Source: Clostridiales bacterium
Lineage (GTDB): Bacteria; Bacillota; Clostridia; Oscillospirales; Oscillospiraceae
Direction: 5' to 3'
Length of the DNA stretch: 64,000 nt
Assembly (NCBI GenBank): GCA_004558115.1
Contig: SFDT01000013.1
Coordinates: 1-64,000 of the forward strand
Of this stretch, positions 25,429 through 33,767 are shown piece by piece (position 1 is the stretch's first letter; the number at the start of each line of letters is the position of its first letter). Made by a program: the position numbers and the translations under genes. The notes below the pieces were generated by a model. The model made no database searches and had not been told where the DNA came from. It worked only from the letters and a program-made list of their open reading frames with translations.

Positions 25429-27505
25429 TGGCGGTATTTGGCGAAAGTTCTTGATACAGGATGAGACCCTTTTGCGTCAGGCGGCTGCCGCCCCGGCCCC
25501 GGGAGACGGATACCAGGCCCAAGCGGTGCAGGACCAGCAAGACATCCCGGATCTCCTGCTCCGTGGCCGGGACCTGCTGCCGCCGGGCCTCCAGAAGCAG
25601 GGCGCCCCGGCCAATGCCCCGGTCCGCGCCGCCCATGGCGCGCACCAAAAAGCAGAACAGCTCCTCCCGCCCGTGGGCTGCTTGCCAGAAGTCCCGGCTG
25701 CCGGGGCTTGGCTGCGGAGCGGCCGCCGGCTGAGGCGGTTTGACCGTTGGCACCGCGCGGAGATAGGGCGGCAGGTCCTCCACCTCCACGAAATCCTTTC
25801 CCAGCATGGAGAGGTATTCCACCAGATTCGCCAGCTCCCGGACATTGCCGTCCCAGCCGTAGGCCCGCAGCACCGCCTGGGCGGAGGGGGCGAGGGTGAA
25901 ATGAACACCGCTCCGCGCCATCAGATGCTCGGCGATGAGGAACAAGTCCTCGCCCCGGTCCCGGAGGGGCGGAATGGAGATGGGCAGGGTGTTCAGGCGG
26001 TAATACAGGTCTTTGCGGAAGGTGCCCTGCCGCACCCGCTCCAAAATATCCTCGTTGGAGGCGGCGATGATCCGCACATCCGTGGGGATGATACGATTGC
26101 CGCCCACCCGCATGAATTCTTTTTCCTGCAATACCCGCAGCAGCTTGATCTGCAAAGGCTGGCTCATGCCCTCAATCTCGTCCAGGAACAGCGTGCCCCG
26201 GTGGGCGTATTCAAAAAGGCCCAGCTTGCCGCCTTTTTTGGCGCCGGTAAAAGCGCCCTCGTCATAGCCGAACAGCTCGCTTTCCAGCAGAGAATCCGAC
26301 AGGGCGGCACAGTTGATGGCCACGAAGGGCATGTTCCTGCGGGGAGAGGCGTTGTGGATGGAGTGGGCGAACAGTTCCTTGCCGGTGCCGCTCTCCCCGG
26401 TCAGCAGGATGGAGGAATCGGTACTGGCCATTTTGGCGGCGATCTGCTTGGTGCGCAGCATGATGTCGCTCTGGCCGACGATGTCATCAAACACATACTT
26501 GGACTGATAGCCCCGGTGATACATTTGCAGGCGGAACTGGTGCTGGCGCTCCTCTTCCTCAGTGAAGCGCTGCAGCACCAAGAAGCAGCCGATATACTCT
26601 CCCTGCCAGTCTACCGGCGCGGTGGAGAGATTGAGGTAGGTGTCCTTTAACTGAATGAGGCGGGAGGTCTTCTGCCGCCGGTCGTTTTCCGTCAGTTGGC
26701 GGGCAAGGTCCCGGCAGGCCAGGGGGAATGGTTGACCGATGGCCTCCTTCCGCCGCAGACCGAGCATGTTTTCCGCCAGGTCGTTCAGGGCGAAAATGCG
26801 GCTGTCCACGTCCACGCCCAAAATGCCGGTCTCCAGGGCACCCATCAGAATGTCCAGATAGGATTCCGCTTTCAGGTTGGCACTCCACAGGGAGGCCAGA
26901 CTCTGCCCCTGGTCCGCCAGAGAATCGGCGTAGGCGCGGAATTCAGCACTTTTGGGGAACCAGGTGAAGCCCAGCTTTAAGGCGATCTCCAACAGTGTGT
27001 CCGCCGTGAAGACACGGGGACCCAGGTCGATCACCCGCAGCGCGGTGGGCGGTACATATTGGCCCTCTCCCGGCGTGATGGCAAGCGCGACATCCGTCGG
27101 GTAGCTGGAGCCGGGATACACCGGCGTGAATTCGACCTGGGTGATACCCAGCCGGTTCAGCTCCGCAATGCTCTCGTAGGACATCTGCACACTGAGGTTC
27201 ACCAGCATGGCCCGGGTGCCCCGGGGCAGCTGCCGCAGGGTCTCAATGTCTTTTTTGAAAAATGTGACGGCGGGGGAGACCACCTTCCCCTCCTCCGGAA
27301 TGAGGTCCATGATCTGGGCGAAAGCGTCGGAGGAGGTGGCTGCCGTAATGTACAGGTCCGCGTCCGTGGGCATGGCTGGAAAATCGCCCGCTTCCACGCT
27401 GAAGCACTCCAACGCGATGTTGGAGCCAAAAAACTGGTGGAGCCGCTGCGCGTAGGTGGGACAGGTGGATGCGGCCTGGGTGATCAAAACGAGTTTTTTC
27501 GCCAT
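25424..27505 (-). CDS. Sigma-54-dependent transcriptional activator with PrpR-N-like sensor and PAS domains
   Basis: This 693-aa protein has an N-terminal region (about 1-200) resembling the PrpR_N ligand-sensing domain, a PAS-like domain (about 235-345), and an AAA+ domain (about 365-600). The AAA+ domain has Walker A GESGTGKE, the sigma-54 contact loop ESELFGYDEGAFTGA, Walker B GTLFLDEIE and the R-finger region YRLNTLPI. The C-terminus is a winged-helix-like region (about 620-693) instead of the usual Fis-type helix-turn-helix. Canonical -24/-12 promoters lie on both sides, in front of the C-S lyase operon and the CoA-transferase/HMGL pair, so it probably activates both. The ATG at 27505 follows AAAAGGAG. 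Its signal is unknown; PrpR_N domains bind small acids. Confidence 0.88.
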   Translation of the reverse strand: MAKKLVLITQAASTCPTYAQRLHQFFGSNIALECFSVEAGDFPAMPTDADLYITAATSSDAFAQIMDLIPEEGKVVSPAVTFFKKDIETLRQLPRGTRAMLVNLSVQMSYESIAELNRLGITQVEFTPVYPGSSYPTDVALAITPGEGQYVPPTALRVIDLGPRVFTADTLLEIALKLGFTWFPKSAEFRAYADSLADQGQSLASLWSANLKAESYLDILMGALETGILGVDVDSRIFALNDLAENMLGLRRKEAIGQPFPLACRDLARQLTENDRRQKTSRLIQLKDTYLNLSTAPVDWQGEYIGCFLVLQRFTEEEERQHQFRLQMYHRGYQSKYVFDDIVGQSDIMLRTKQIAAKMASTDSSILLTGESGTGKELFAHSIHNASPRRNMPFVAINCAALSDSLLESELFGYDEGAFTGAKKGGKLGLFEYAHRGTLFLDEIEGMSQPLQIKLLRVLQEKEFMRVGGNRIIPTDVRIIAASNEDILERVRQGTFRKDLYYRLNTLPISIPPLRDRGEDLFLIAEHLMARSGVHFTLAPSAQAVLRAYGWDGNVRELANLVEYLSMLGKDFVEVEDLPPYLRAVPTVKPPQPAAAPQPSPGSRDFWQAAHGREELFCFLVRAMGGADRGIGRGALLLEARRQQVPATEQEIRDVLLVLHRLGLVSVSRGRGGSRLTQKGLILYQELSPNTAK

Positions 27506-27536
27506 GCCCGTTCTCCTTTTCAAACTGATGGTACTC

Positions 27537-27565
27537 ATTATATCAATATCCCCGTTGAGACGCAA
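27537..27565 (-). promoter_or_regulatory. Sigma-A promoter for the sigma-54 activator gene
   Basis: On the minus strand TTGCGT (27560-27565) and consensus TATAAT (27537-27542) are 17 bp apart, 31 bp before the ATG. Confidence 0.7.
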
Positions 27566-27653
27566 GAAAAGCGCGGCTGTTTTGATAATGTGCCGGAACA
27601 GCCGGCGGGGGACCCGCGGCGGAAGATGGCGGAGAGCCACCACGGCATCATGC

Positions 27654-27688
27654 AAAGGACCGGACTTCTTTTGGAAGTCCGGTCCTTT
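27654..27688. terminator. Strong hairpin after the HMGL-like gene
   Basis: AAAGGACCGGACTTC (27654-27668) pairs with GAAGTCCGGTCCTTT (27674-27688). The T-run is short, but the position between two transcription units suggests termination. Confidence 0.6.
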
Positions 27689-27734
27689 GCGTATAGAAGA
27701 GAGAGGGGGGAAGAAAAGCAAAAGAATGGGAAGA

Positions 27735-28643
27735 TCAGGCCTTGCAGGGGGTCTCCGCTTCGATGTTGATGTGGTGACCGCTGTAATTGCCTGCGATGAC
27801 CTTGGCCTGGGACTTGGCGGCGGCCAGGAGCTTGGAGAAGCTGACGCCGGTGTCGTAGCCCATCTCGTTCAACATCCACACGGTATCCTCCGTGGAGAGG
27901 TTGCCGGAGGCGCCGGGAGCGAAGGGGCAGCCGCCCAGGCCGCCCAGAGCGGCCTGGATCTTGGTGACACCGCACTCCATGGCAGCCAGGCTGTTGGCCA
28001 TGCCGAGGCCGCGGGTATCATGGAAGTGGACCATCAGGTCCAGGGTGGGATAGGCAGCCTTCACGGCGGAGATGACGGCCTTCACCTGGGCGGGATCGGC
28101 GATGCCGATGGTGTCGCACAGGCAGCAGGTGGTCATGCCGGCGTCCACGTAATCCTTCAGGAACGCCACCACGGCGGCGGGGTCCTCATACTTGCCCTCA
28201 AAGGGGCAGCCGAAGGTGGTGGCCAGGTCCACGATGATATCCAGGTCGGGATAGGCGGCGCGGATCTCCTTGTAGGCCTCCAGGGACTGCTCATGGGTGC
28301 GGTTGATGTTGGCCTTGTTGTGGCTCACGCTGAGGGACACCACATAGCACACCTTCCGCAGGCCCAGCTCATAGGCGTTCTGGGCGCCCCGCAGGTTGGG
28401 CACCAGGGCGAACAGGTCCACGTCGGGATACTTTTCCAGCACCACCTTGGTCACGTCCTTGGCGTCCGCCAGCTGGGGGATGGCCTTGGGGCTGACGAAG
28501 GAGGTGTATTCCATATGCTTCACGCCGGCGGCCACCAGGTCATCGATGACCTGGAGCTTCTGCTCCGTGGTGATCTGGGCACACTTGACGCTCTGGAAAC
28601 CATCCCGGGGGCCGACTTCGATGATCTCGATCTGCTTGCTCAT
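27735..28643 (-). CDS. Hydroxymethylglutaryl-CoA lyase family protein
   Basis: This 302-aa HMGL-like TIM barrel has the N-terminal EVGPRDGFQ motif (about 10-18), metal ligands in VHFHDTRGLG (about 204), and the catalytic-loop signature GGLGGCPFAPGASGN (about 233), with the Cys that distinguishes HMG-CoA lyase. The family cleaves 3-hydroxy-3-methyl-acyl-CoAs to acetyl-CoA plus a keto acid. It lies 20 nt downstream of a class III CoA transferase, so the pair probably activates and then cleaves one branched hydroxy acid. The exact substrate is not evident. The pair sits behind a sigma-54 promoter. Confidence 0.88.
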   Translation of the reverse strand: MSKQIEIIEVGPRDGFQSVKCAQITTEQKLQVIDDLVAAGVKHMEYTSFVSPKAIPQLADAKDVTKVVLEKYPDVDLFALVPNLRGAQNAYELGLRKVCYVVSLSVSHNKANINRTHEQSLEAYKEIRAAYPDLDIIVDLATTFGCPFEGKYEDPAAVVAFLKDYVDAGMTTCCLCDTIGIADPAQVKAVISAVKAAYPTLDLMVHFHDTRGLGMANSLAAMECGVTKIQAALGGLGGCPFAPGASGNLSTEDTVWMLNEMGYDTGVSFSKLLAAAKSQAKVIAGNYSGHHINIEAETPCKA

Positions 28644-28663
28644 GATTTACGCAGCCTCCTTGC

Positions 28664-29863
28664 TCAGATGACGCCCTTTTCCTTCAGCTCGGCCAGCTTG
28701 GCCTCGTCCAGGCCCAGCATCTGGCCGTAGACAGCCGCGTTGTCCTCGCCCAGCAGGGGGGCGGGCTTCCGGGGCTGAGAGCTGGTGCGGGTCAGGTGCT
28801 GCGGAATGGCGGTGATGGCCAGCTCGCCGATACCGGGCTGGTTGATGGTGGGGAACATACCGCGGGCGCCGGCGATCTGGGGGTCCACCACCAGACGGTC
28901 GATGGTGTTCACGGGGCAGGCGGGGCAGCCGGCGTCGTTGAGCAGCTTGTCGACTTCGTCGATGGTGTGCTGCTGGGTCCAGGGAGAGATCTCCTCCCGC
29001 AGGGCGGCGTGGTTGGCCACGCGGTCCTTGACCTCCAGGAAGCGGGGGTCGGTCTTCAGCTCGGGGCGGCCCATGACGTCGCACAGGAGGCCGTAGAGCT
29101 TGTTGTTGCCGGCGGCAATGACCACGTCGCCGTCCTTGGTGGGGAAGGTATCGTACGGATAGGTGGACTCATACCGGTTGCCGATGCGCTGGGGGATACG
29201 GCCGGTGGACTGATAGATCATGGTGATGTTCTCCATGGCGGCCGCCACAGAATCCACCAGAGCCACATCCACCTTTTCGCCCAGGCCGGTCTTCTGCTTG
29301 TTCACCAGAGCGGCCAGAACGCCCACCGTCATGTTCAGGGCACCCAGCACGTCGCCCAGGGGGGTTCCGGAGCGGGTAGCGGGGCCGCCGGGCCAACCGC
29401 TGGTGCTCATGAGGCCGCCCATGGCCTGGCCGACGATATCATAGCCGGCGCGCTTGCTCAGGGGGCCGGTGTGGCCGAAGCCGGAAACAGAGCCGTAGAC
29501 GATGCCGGGGTTGATCTCCTTCAGAACATCATAGCCCAGGCCCAGCTTTTCCATGGTGCCGGGGCGGTAGTTCTCCAGAACCACGTCGGCCTTCTTCACC
29601 AGTTCCTTGAAGATCTCCTTGCCCTCGGGCTCCTTCAGGTTCAGAGTGATGCCCACCTTGCTGCGGTTGAAGTTGGTGTAATACACGCTGTTGCCGTTGA
29701 TGAAAGGTCCCATTTTGCGGGTATCGTCGCCGCCCTTGGGATTTTCGATCTTGATGACCGTGGCGCCCAGGTCAGCCATCAGTACCGCCGCATAGGGGCA
29801 TGCCAGCACGCGGCCCAGATCCAGGACGACAACGCCGTCCAGCAAGCCTTTTCCGTTTTCCAT
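28664..29863 (-). CDS. CaiB/BaiF family (class III) CoA transferase
   Basis: This 399-aa formyl-CoA-transferase-fold protein begins VVVLDLGRVLACPYAAVLMADLGATVIKIE in the order typical of the family (quoted by segments: DLGRVLACP, ADLGATVIKIE). Its catalytic Asp lies in AGYDIVGQAMGG (about 173). The family moves CoA between carboxylic acids without an acyl-enzyme anhydride shared with class I. It precedes the HMGL-like gene by 20 nt, which suggests it makes the CoA ester that the lyase cleaves. It is the first gene behind the -24/-12 promoter at 29936. The ATG at 29863 follows GAGGG. Confidence 0.88.
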   Translation of the reverse strand: MENGKGLLDGVVVLDLGRVLACPYAAVLMADLGATVIKIENPKGGDDTRKMGPFINGNSVYYTNFNRSKVGITLNLKEPEGKEIFKELVKKADVVLENYRPGTMEKLGLGYDVLKEINPGIVYGSVSGFGHTGPLSKRAGYDIVGQAMGGLMSTSGWPGGPATRSGTPLGDVLGALNMTVGVLAALVNKQKTGLGEKVDVALVDSVAAAMENITMIYQSTGRIPQRIGNRYESTYPYDTFPTKDGDVVIAAGNNKLYGLLCDVMGRPELKTDPRFLEVKDRVANHAALREEISPWTQQHTIDEVDKLLNDAGCPACPVNTIDRLVVDPQIAGARGMFPTINQPGIGELAITAIPQHLTRTSSQPRKPAPLLGEDNAAVYGQMLGLDEAKLAELKEKGVI

Positions 29864-29935
29864 AATGTAACCCTCTTTCAAAAACATTTTTTGTAAATAA
29901 TCATCACGGGGAAAGTGCGTTTGCGATGTTATTAA

Positions 29936-29950
29936 GCAAAAAATATGCCA
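29936..29950 (-). promoter_or_regulatory. Sigma-54 (-24/-12) promoter of the CoA transferase-HMGL operon
   Basis: On the minus strand the sequence is TGGCATATTTTTTGC, with GG and GC 10 bp apart as required. It lies 73 bp before the CoA transferase ATG. An inverted repeat, CGTATCA/TGATACG, at 30011-30039 upstream could be an activator site. Confidence 0.85.
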
Positions 29951-30078
29951 ACTATGCGAAGGCTGATTTTTCCGCAAAGACGGGGAGAAACGGCGGCAAA
30001 GCCTCCGGCACGTATCAAAAAGCGTTAAAATATGATACGGTGCGACGTTGCACTGTGAAACGCCCTGCAAAGGCGGGA

Positions 30079-30107
30079 TTGTATTCCGGAAACCGCTTTG
30101 CTATAAT
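30079..30107 (+). promoter_or_regulatory. Sigma-A promoter of the MoxR/VWA pair
   Basis: TTGTAT (30079-30084) and consensus TATAAT (30102-30107) are 17 bp apart, 55 bp before the ATG. Confidence 0.7.
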
Positions 30108-30162
30108 TCAGGGGTAAGCCCCCGCGCATGGGGCGAATCTGGACACATTGAGGTAATCCATT

Positions 30163-30975
30163 ATGAACGCGATATTTACGGGAACCAGCCGGTACGTGGC
30201 GTCTGACGAGCTGATGACCGCCGTCAACATCGCCGTGACGCTGCAAAAGCCCCTGCTCATCAAAGGCGAGCCCGGCACCGGCAAGACCATGCTGGCCCAG
30301 GCGGTGGCGGATGCCCTGGGCAAACGGCTCATCATCTGGAACGTGAAATCCACCACCAAGGCCCAGGACGGCCTGTATGTTTACGACGTGGTCCAGCGGC
30401 TGTATGACAGCCAATTCGGCACCCACGGCGTGGATGATATTGCCCATTACATCAAGCTGGGCAAGTTGGGAGAGGCCTTTCAGTCGGAGGAGCAGGTGGT
30501 GCTGCTCATCGACGAGATCGATAAGGCGGACCTGGAATTTCCCAACGACCTTCTGTGGGAGCTGGACCAGATGGAGTTCCACATTCCGGAGACGAGGGAG
30601 ACGGTGAAGGCCAAGCAGCGGCCCATCGTCATCATCACCTCCAACGCGGAAAAGGAACTGCCGGACGCCTTTTTGCGCCGCTGCATCTTCCACTACATCG
30701 AGTTTCCCGACCAGGAGCAGATGGAGCGGATCCTCCGCGTCCACTTCGGCGACCTGGAGGGCGAGCTGGTGGCCCAGGCCCTGGCGGGCTTTTACTGGGT
30801 GCGGCAGCTGCGGGATATTGAAAAAAAGCCCAGCACCTCCGAGCTGGTGGACTGGCTGCGGGCCCTGGCGGCCGGCGGTGTGGACCCCAAGCGCATTCAA
30901 AAGGAGATCCCCTTTGCCGGCGTGCTGCTGAAAAAGGACAAGGACCTGAACACCCTGCGCAAAGCCCTGCGGTAA
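30163..30975 (+). CDS. MoxR-type AAA+ ATPase
   Basis: This 270-aa AAA+ protein has Walker A GEPGTGKT (about 38-45), Walker B VVLLIDEIDKA (about 112), sensor 1 VIITSNAEKELP (about 152) and the Arg-rich DAFLRRC motif. MoxR ATPases work with VWA-domain partners as chaperones that insert metals or mature protein complexes. Its partner is encoded 6 nt downstream. The client is not indicated by the neighbours. It is distinct from the AAA protein at 52132. Confidence 0.88.
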   Translation: MNAIFTGTSRYVASDELMTAVNIAVTLQKPLLIKGEPGTGKTMLAQAVADALGKRLIIWNVKSTTKAQDGLYVYDVVQRLYDSQFGTHGVDDIAHYIKLGKLGEAFQSEEQVVLLIDEIDKADLEFPNDLLWELDQMEFHIPETRETVKAKQRPIVIITSNAEKELPDAFLRRCIFHYIEFPDQEQMERILRVHFGDLEGELVAQALAGFYWVRQLRDIEKKPSTSELVDWLRALAAGGVDPKRIQKEIPFAGVLLKKDKDLNTLRKALR

Positions 30976-30981
30976 ACGGCC

Positions 30982-32184
30982 ATGTTCACGGGATTTTTCT
31001 ATTTGCTGCGCAGCCGGGGACTGGACGTGTCCCTCAATGAGTGGCTGGCGCTGCTGGAGGGCTGCGCAAAGGGCCTGCACCGCTCCAGCCTCACGGGATT
31101 TTACCGGCTGTGCCGGGCGGTGCTGGTGAAAAGCGAGGCGGACTACGACCGCTTCAACCAGGTGTTTTTGGAGTATTTCAAGGACGTGCCCTGGGAGGGA
31201 GAGCTGCCGGAGGAGCTGCTGGACTGGCTGAACCACCCGGCGGAGGACCTGGGCCGCACCCTGGAGGAGCTGAAAGCCATGGGTGTGCCGGACCAGACCC
31301 TGGAGGAGCTTTTGAAGCTGCTGGAGGAGCGGCTGAAGGAGCAGACGGAGGAGCACAACGGCGGCAGTTACTGGGTGGGCACCCAGGGCCGTTCCGCCTT
31401 CGGCAACAGCGGCTGGCACCCCGGCGGCATCCGCATCGGCGGCGAGAGCCGCCACCGCACCGCTTTGCTGGTGGCGGGGGAGCGGAAGTTCCGGGATTTC
31501 CGCAAGGACAATACTCTGGACACCCGCCAGTTCCAGATGGCCTTCCGCCTGCTGCGGCAGATGTCCCAGCAGACGAACAGCCAGGAAAAGGTGGTGGACG
31601 TGGACGGCACGGTCCGGGCCACCTGCGACAACGGCGGCACACTGTCCGTCCGCTATCAGAATCCCCGGAAGAACGCGGTGAAGGTGCTGCTGCTCATGGA
31701 TTCCGGCGGGTCCATGGAATATTACGCGGGGCTGTGCTCCATGCTGTTCCAGGCGGCCACCAAGTCCAACCATTTCAAGGAGCTTCACACCTACTATTTC
31801 CACAACTGCGTTTACGAGGAGCTGTATACCAAGCCCACGCTGTTCTGGGGCGGCGGCACGTCCGTGCCCCTGGACTGGGTGCTGCAAAACTATGACGGCA
31901 GCTACAAGGTCATCCTGGTGGGCGACGCAGCCATGCACCCCTATGAGCTGACGGAGCCCCGGTACGACTGGAGCCGGCGGGAGTACGGGCCGTCGGGCCT
32001 TGCCTGCTTGGAGCGGCTGCAAAAGCGGTATCCCTATCTCATTTGGCTGAATCCGGAGCCTATGCCGGACAAGCCGGATTACTGGAGCCAGACCCACTGG
32101 AAGCTGGGAAAGATGATCCCCATGTATGACCTGTCCGCCCAGGGCCTGGAGGCGGGAATGAAGCGGTTGATGGCGCGGCGCTGA
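30982..32184 (+). CDS. VWA-domain protein, CoxE-like partner of the MoxR ATPase
   Basis: This 400-aa protein has a helical N-terminal half (about 1-215) and a C-terminal von Willebrand A fold (about 225-390), with the metal-ion site in LLLMDSGGSM (about 233-242) and GGGTSVPLDW (about 292). It contains Gly-rich SWVGTQGRSAFGNSGWHP-like stretches between them. In CoxD/CoxE-like pairs the VWA protein and MoxR ATPase act together on a client enzyme. The intergenic gap to the ATPase is 6 nt. No client enzyme adjoins them, so the role is unknown. Confidence 0.85.
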   Translation: MFTGFFYLLRSRGLDVSLNEWLALLEGCAKGLHRSSLTGFYRLCRAVLVKSEADYDRFNQVFLEYFKDVPWEGELPEELLDWLNHPAEDLGRTLEELKAMGVPDQTLEELLKLLEERLKEQTEEHNGGSYWVGTQGRSAFGNSGWHPGGIRIGGESRHRTALLVAGERKFRDFRKDNTLDTRQFQMAFRLLRQMSQQTNSQEKVVDVDGTVRATCDNGGTLSVRYQNPRKNAVKVLLLMDSGGSMEYYAGLCSMLFQAATKSNHFKELHTYYFHNCVYEELYTKPTLFWGGGTSVPLDWVLQNYDGSYKVILVGDAAMHPYELTEPRYDWSRREYGPSGLACLERLQKRYPYLIWLNPEPMPDKPDYWSQTHWKLGKMIPMYDLSAQGLEAGMKRLMARR

Positions 32185-32205
32185 GAGGAACTGGAAACAC
32201 TTATT

Positions 32206-32240
32206 AAAAAAGGAAGCGCCTGCGGGTACTTCCTTTTTTT
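32206..32240 (+). terminator. Terminator after the MoxR/VWA pair
   Basis: AAAAAAGGAAG (32206-32216) pairs with CTTCCTTTTTT (32229-32239). Confidence 0.8.
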
Positions 32241-32338
32241 CACAAAAATGGCTATCTATCGCACCCAACTGTACGCCATAGGAGGACCATTCGTCAAATG
32301 GCAGTATTCGGGGCGAGAACAATTGGAAGAATTGTGCA

Positions 32339-32510
32339 TTGTAATTGCCAAATACAAATTATATAATCAAAGCAGAAAATGAAACACAAGCGAAATTGAA
32401 ATTGTTTCCGCTAGAAGAACGAGCGCTTGAAAAAACACAAAGGATTTGTGGACAACAAGGGGAGAATTGTTCAAATAGCTGAAACAAAATTTTTTTGGGA
32501 GGTCTTTATC
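32339..32510 (+). promoter_or_regulatory. Promoter and leader of the threonine dehydratase gene
   Basis: TTGTAA (32339-32344) and consensus TATAAT (32362-32367) are 17 bp apart. About 135 nt of AT-rich leader follow before the RBS GGGAGGT. An inverted repeat ACAATT/AATTGT straddles 32319-32335 and could be an operator. I see no riboswitch motif in the leader. The stretch 32241-32338 holds no other recognisable feature. Confidence 0.5.
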
Positions 32511-33704
32511 ATGCTGACTCTGGAAATGATCCAGGACGCTCAGGCCGCTCTCCGGGGCATTGCCCGCCGGACGCCTCTGGATCCCGCATCCAAGATCGCG
32601 GACAATCTGTACATCAAGGCTGAGAACCTGCAGCTGACCGGTGCCTTCAAGATCCGCGGCGCTTACAACAAGATCCGTTCCCTGACCCCCGGCGAAGCCG
32701 CCAAGGGCGTTATCGCCTGCTCCGCCGGCAACCACGCCCAGGGCATTGCCCTCTCTGCCACCAAGCTGGGCATCAAGTCCATCATCTGCATGCCCGCCGG
32801 CGCTCCCATCAGCAAGGTGGAGGCCACCAAGAAGTACGGCGCCGAGGTCGTTCTCGTTCCTGGTGTGTATGACGACGCTGCCCGCGAGGCCGCCCGCCTG
32901 TCCGCCGAGCATGGCTACACCTTCGCCCATCCCTTCAACGACGATTACGTCATGGCCGGCCAGGGCACCATTGGCCTGGAGATCCTGGAGCAGCTGCCCG
33001 AGGTCGAGCAGGTGGTCTGCCCCATCGGCGGCGGCGGCCTCATCAGCGGCATCGCCTTCGCCATCAAGAGCCTGAAGCCCGAGTGCAAGGTCATCGGCGT
33101 CCAGGCTGCCAGCGTTCCTTCTATGTATGAGTCCTGCAAGGCCGGCAAGATCACCACCGTGCCCGACGGCGACACCCTGGCCGACGGCATCCACGTGCTG
33201 ACTCCCGGCGACAAGACCTTCGAGATGTGCCAGAAGTATGTGGACGAGATCGTCACCGTTTCCGAGGACGAGATCGCCGCTGCCATCCTGGCTCTGATGG
33301 AGGGTCAGAAGACCGTTGCCGAGGGCGCCGGTGCCACCACCGTGGCCGCCTGCATGTTCGGCAAGGTGGACATCAGCTCCAAGAAGACCGTGTGCGTGGT
33401 GTCCGGCGGCAACGTGGATGTCACCACCCTGTCCCGTATCATCACCAAGGGCCTGACCAAGTCCGGCCGTATCGCTGAGATCTCCACCAAGGTCGTGGAT
33501 AAGCCCGGCAGCCTGATCCAGGTGCTACAGGTGGTTTCCGACTGCGGTGCCAACATCCTCAGCGTCAACCATGAGCGCGAGGCCAAGGACTCCGATGTGG
33601 GAGCCTGCATCGTGTCCATGGTTCTGGAGACCCGCAATCAGGAGCATGTGGACCAGATCAAGGCCGCCATGGCATCCAAGGGTTATTCTTTGCTGGACAA
33701 ATGA
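32511..33704 (+). CDS. Threonine ammonia-lyase (threonine dehydratase) with C-terminal ACT domain
   Basis: This 397-aa PLP enzyme deaminates L-threonine (and serine) to 2-oxobutyrate. The PLP lysine is in GAFKIRGAYN (about 46), followed by CSAGNHAQG (about 70) and the phosphate-binding GGGGLISG loop (about 176). A single ACT domain (about 325-397) suggests allosteric control. The length and single ACT domain fit the short TdcB/IlvA form. The ATG at 32511 follows GGGAGGT; an upstream in-frame ATG lacks an RBS. Codon use is strongly biased (many GCC/ATC/CTG with few alternatives), suggesting high expression. It precedes a Ser/Thr-type symporter, so uptake and breakdown are paired. Confidence 0.92.
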   Translation: MLTLEMIQDAQAALRGIARRTPLDPASKIADNLYIKAENLQLTGAFKIRGAYNKIRSLTPGEAAKGVIACSAGNHAQGIALSATKLGIKSIICMPAGAPISKVEATKKYGAEVVLVPGVYDDAAREAARLSAEHGYTFAHPFNDDYVMAGQGTIGLEILEQLPEVEQVVCPIGGGGLISGIAFAIKSLKPECKVIGVQAASVPSMYESCKAGKITTVPDGDTLADGIHVLTPGDKTFEMCQKYVDEIVTVSEDEIAAAILALMEGQKTVAEGAGATTVAACMFGKVDISSKKTVCVVSGGNVDVTTLSRIITKGLTKSGRIAEISTKVVDKPGSLIQVLQVVSDCGANILSVNHEREAKDSDVGACIVSMVLETRNQEHVDQIKAAMASKGYSLLDK

Positions 33705-33767
33705 TCCGGCAATCAATAAATAAATAAGGAGGGGGGCCTCCGCAAGAGGACGGAGGCCAAAGAAAAC

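Noticed and set aside
27654..27688. A small RNA gene at the strong hairpin
   Set aside because: There is a single hairpin with no clear promoter beside it. A terminator or processing element between two genes is the simpler reading.
30025..32322. A 765-aa minus-strand frame opposite the MoxR/VWA genes
   Set aside because: It is antisense to two well-supported genes in high-GC DNA and has no recognisable family.
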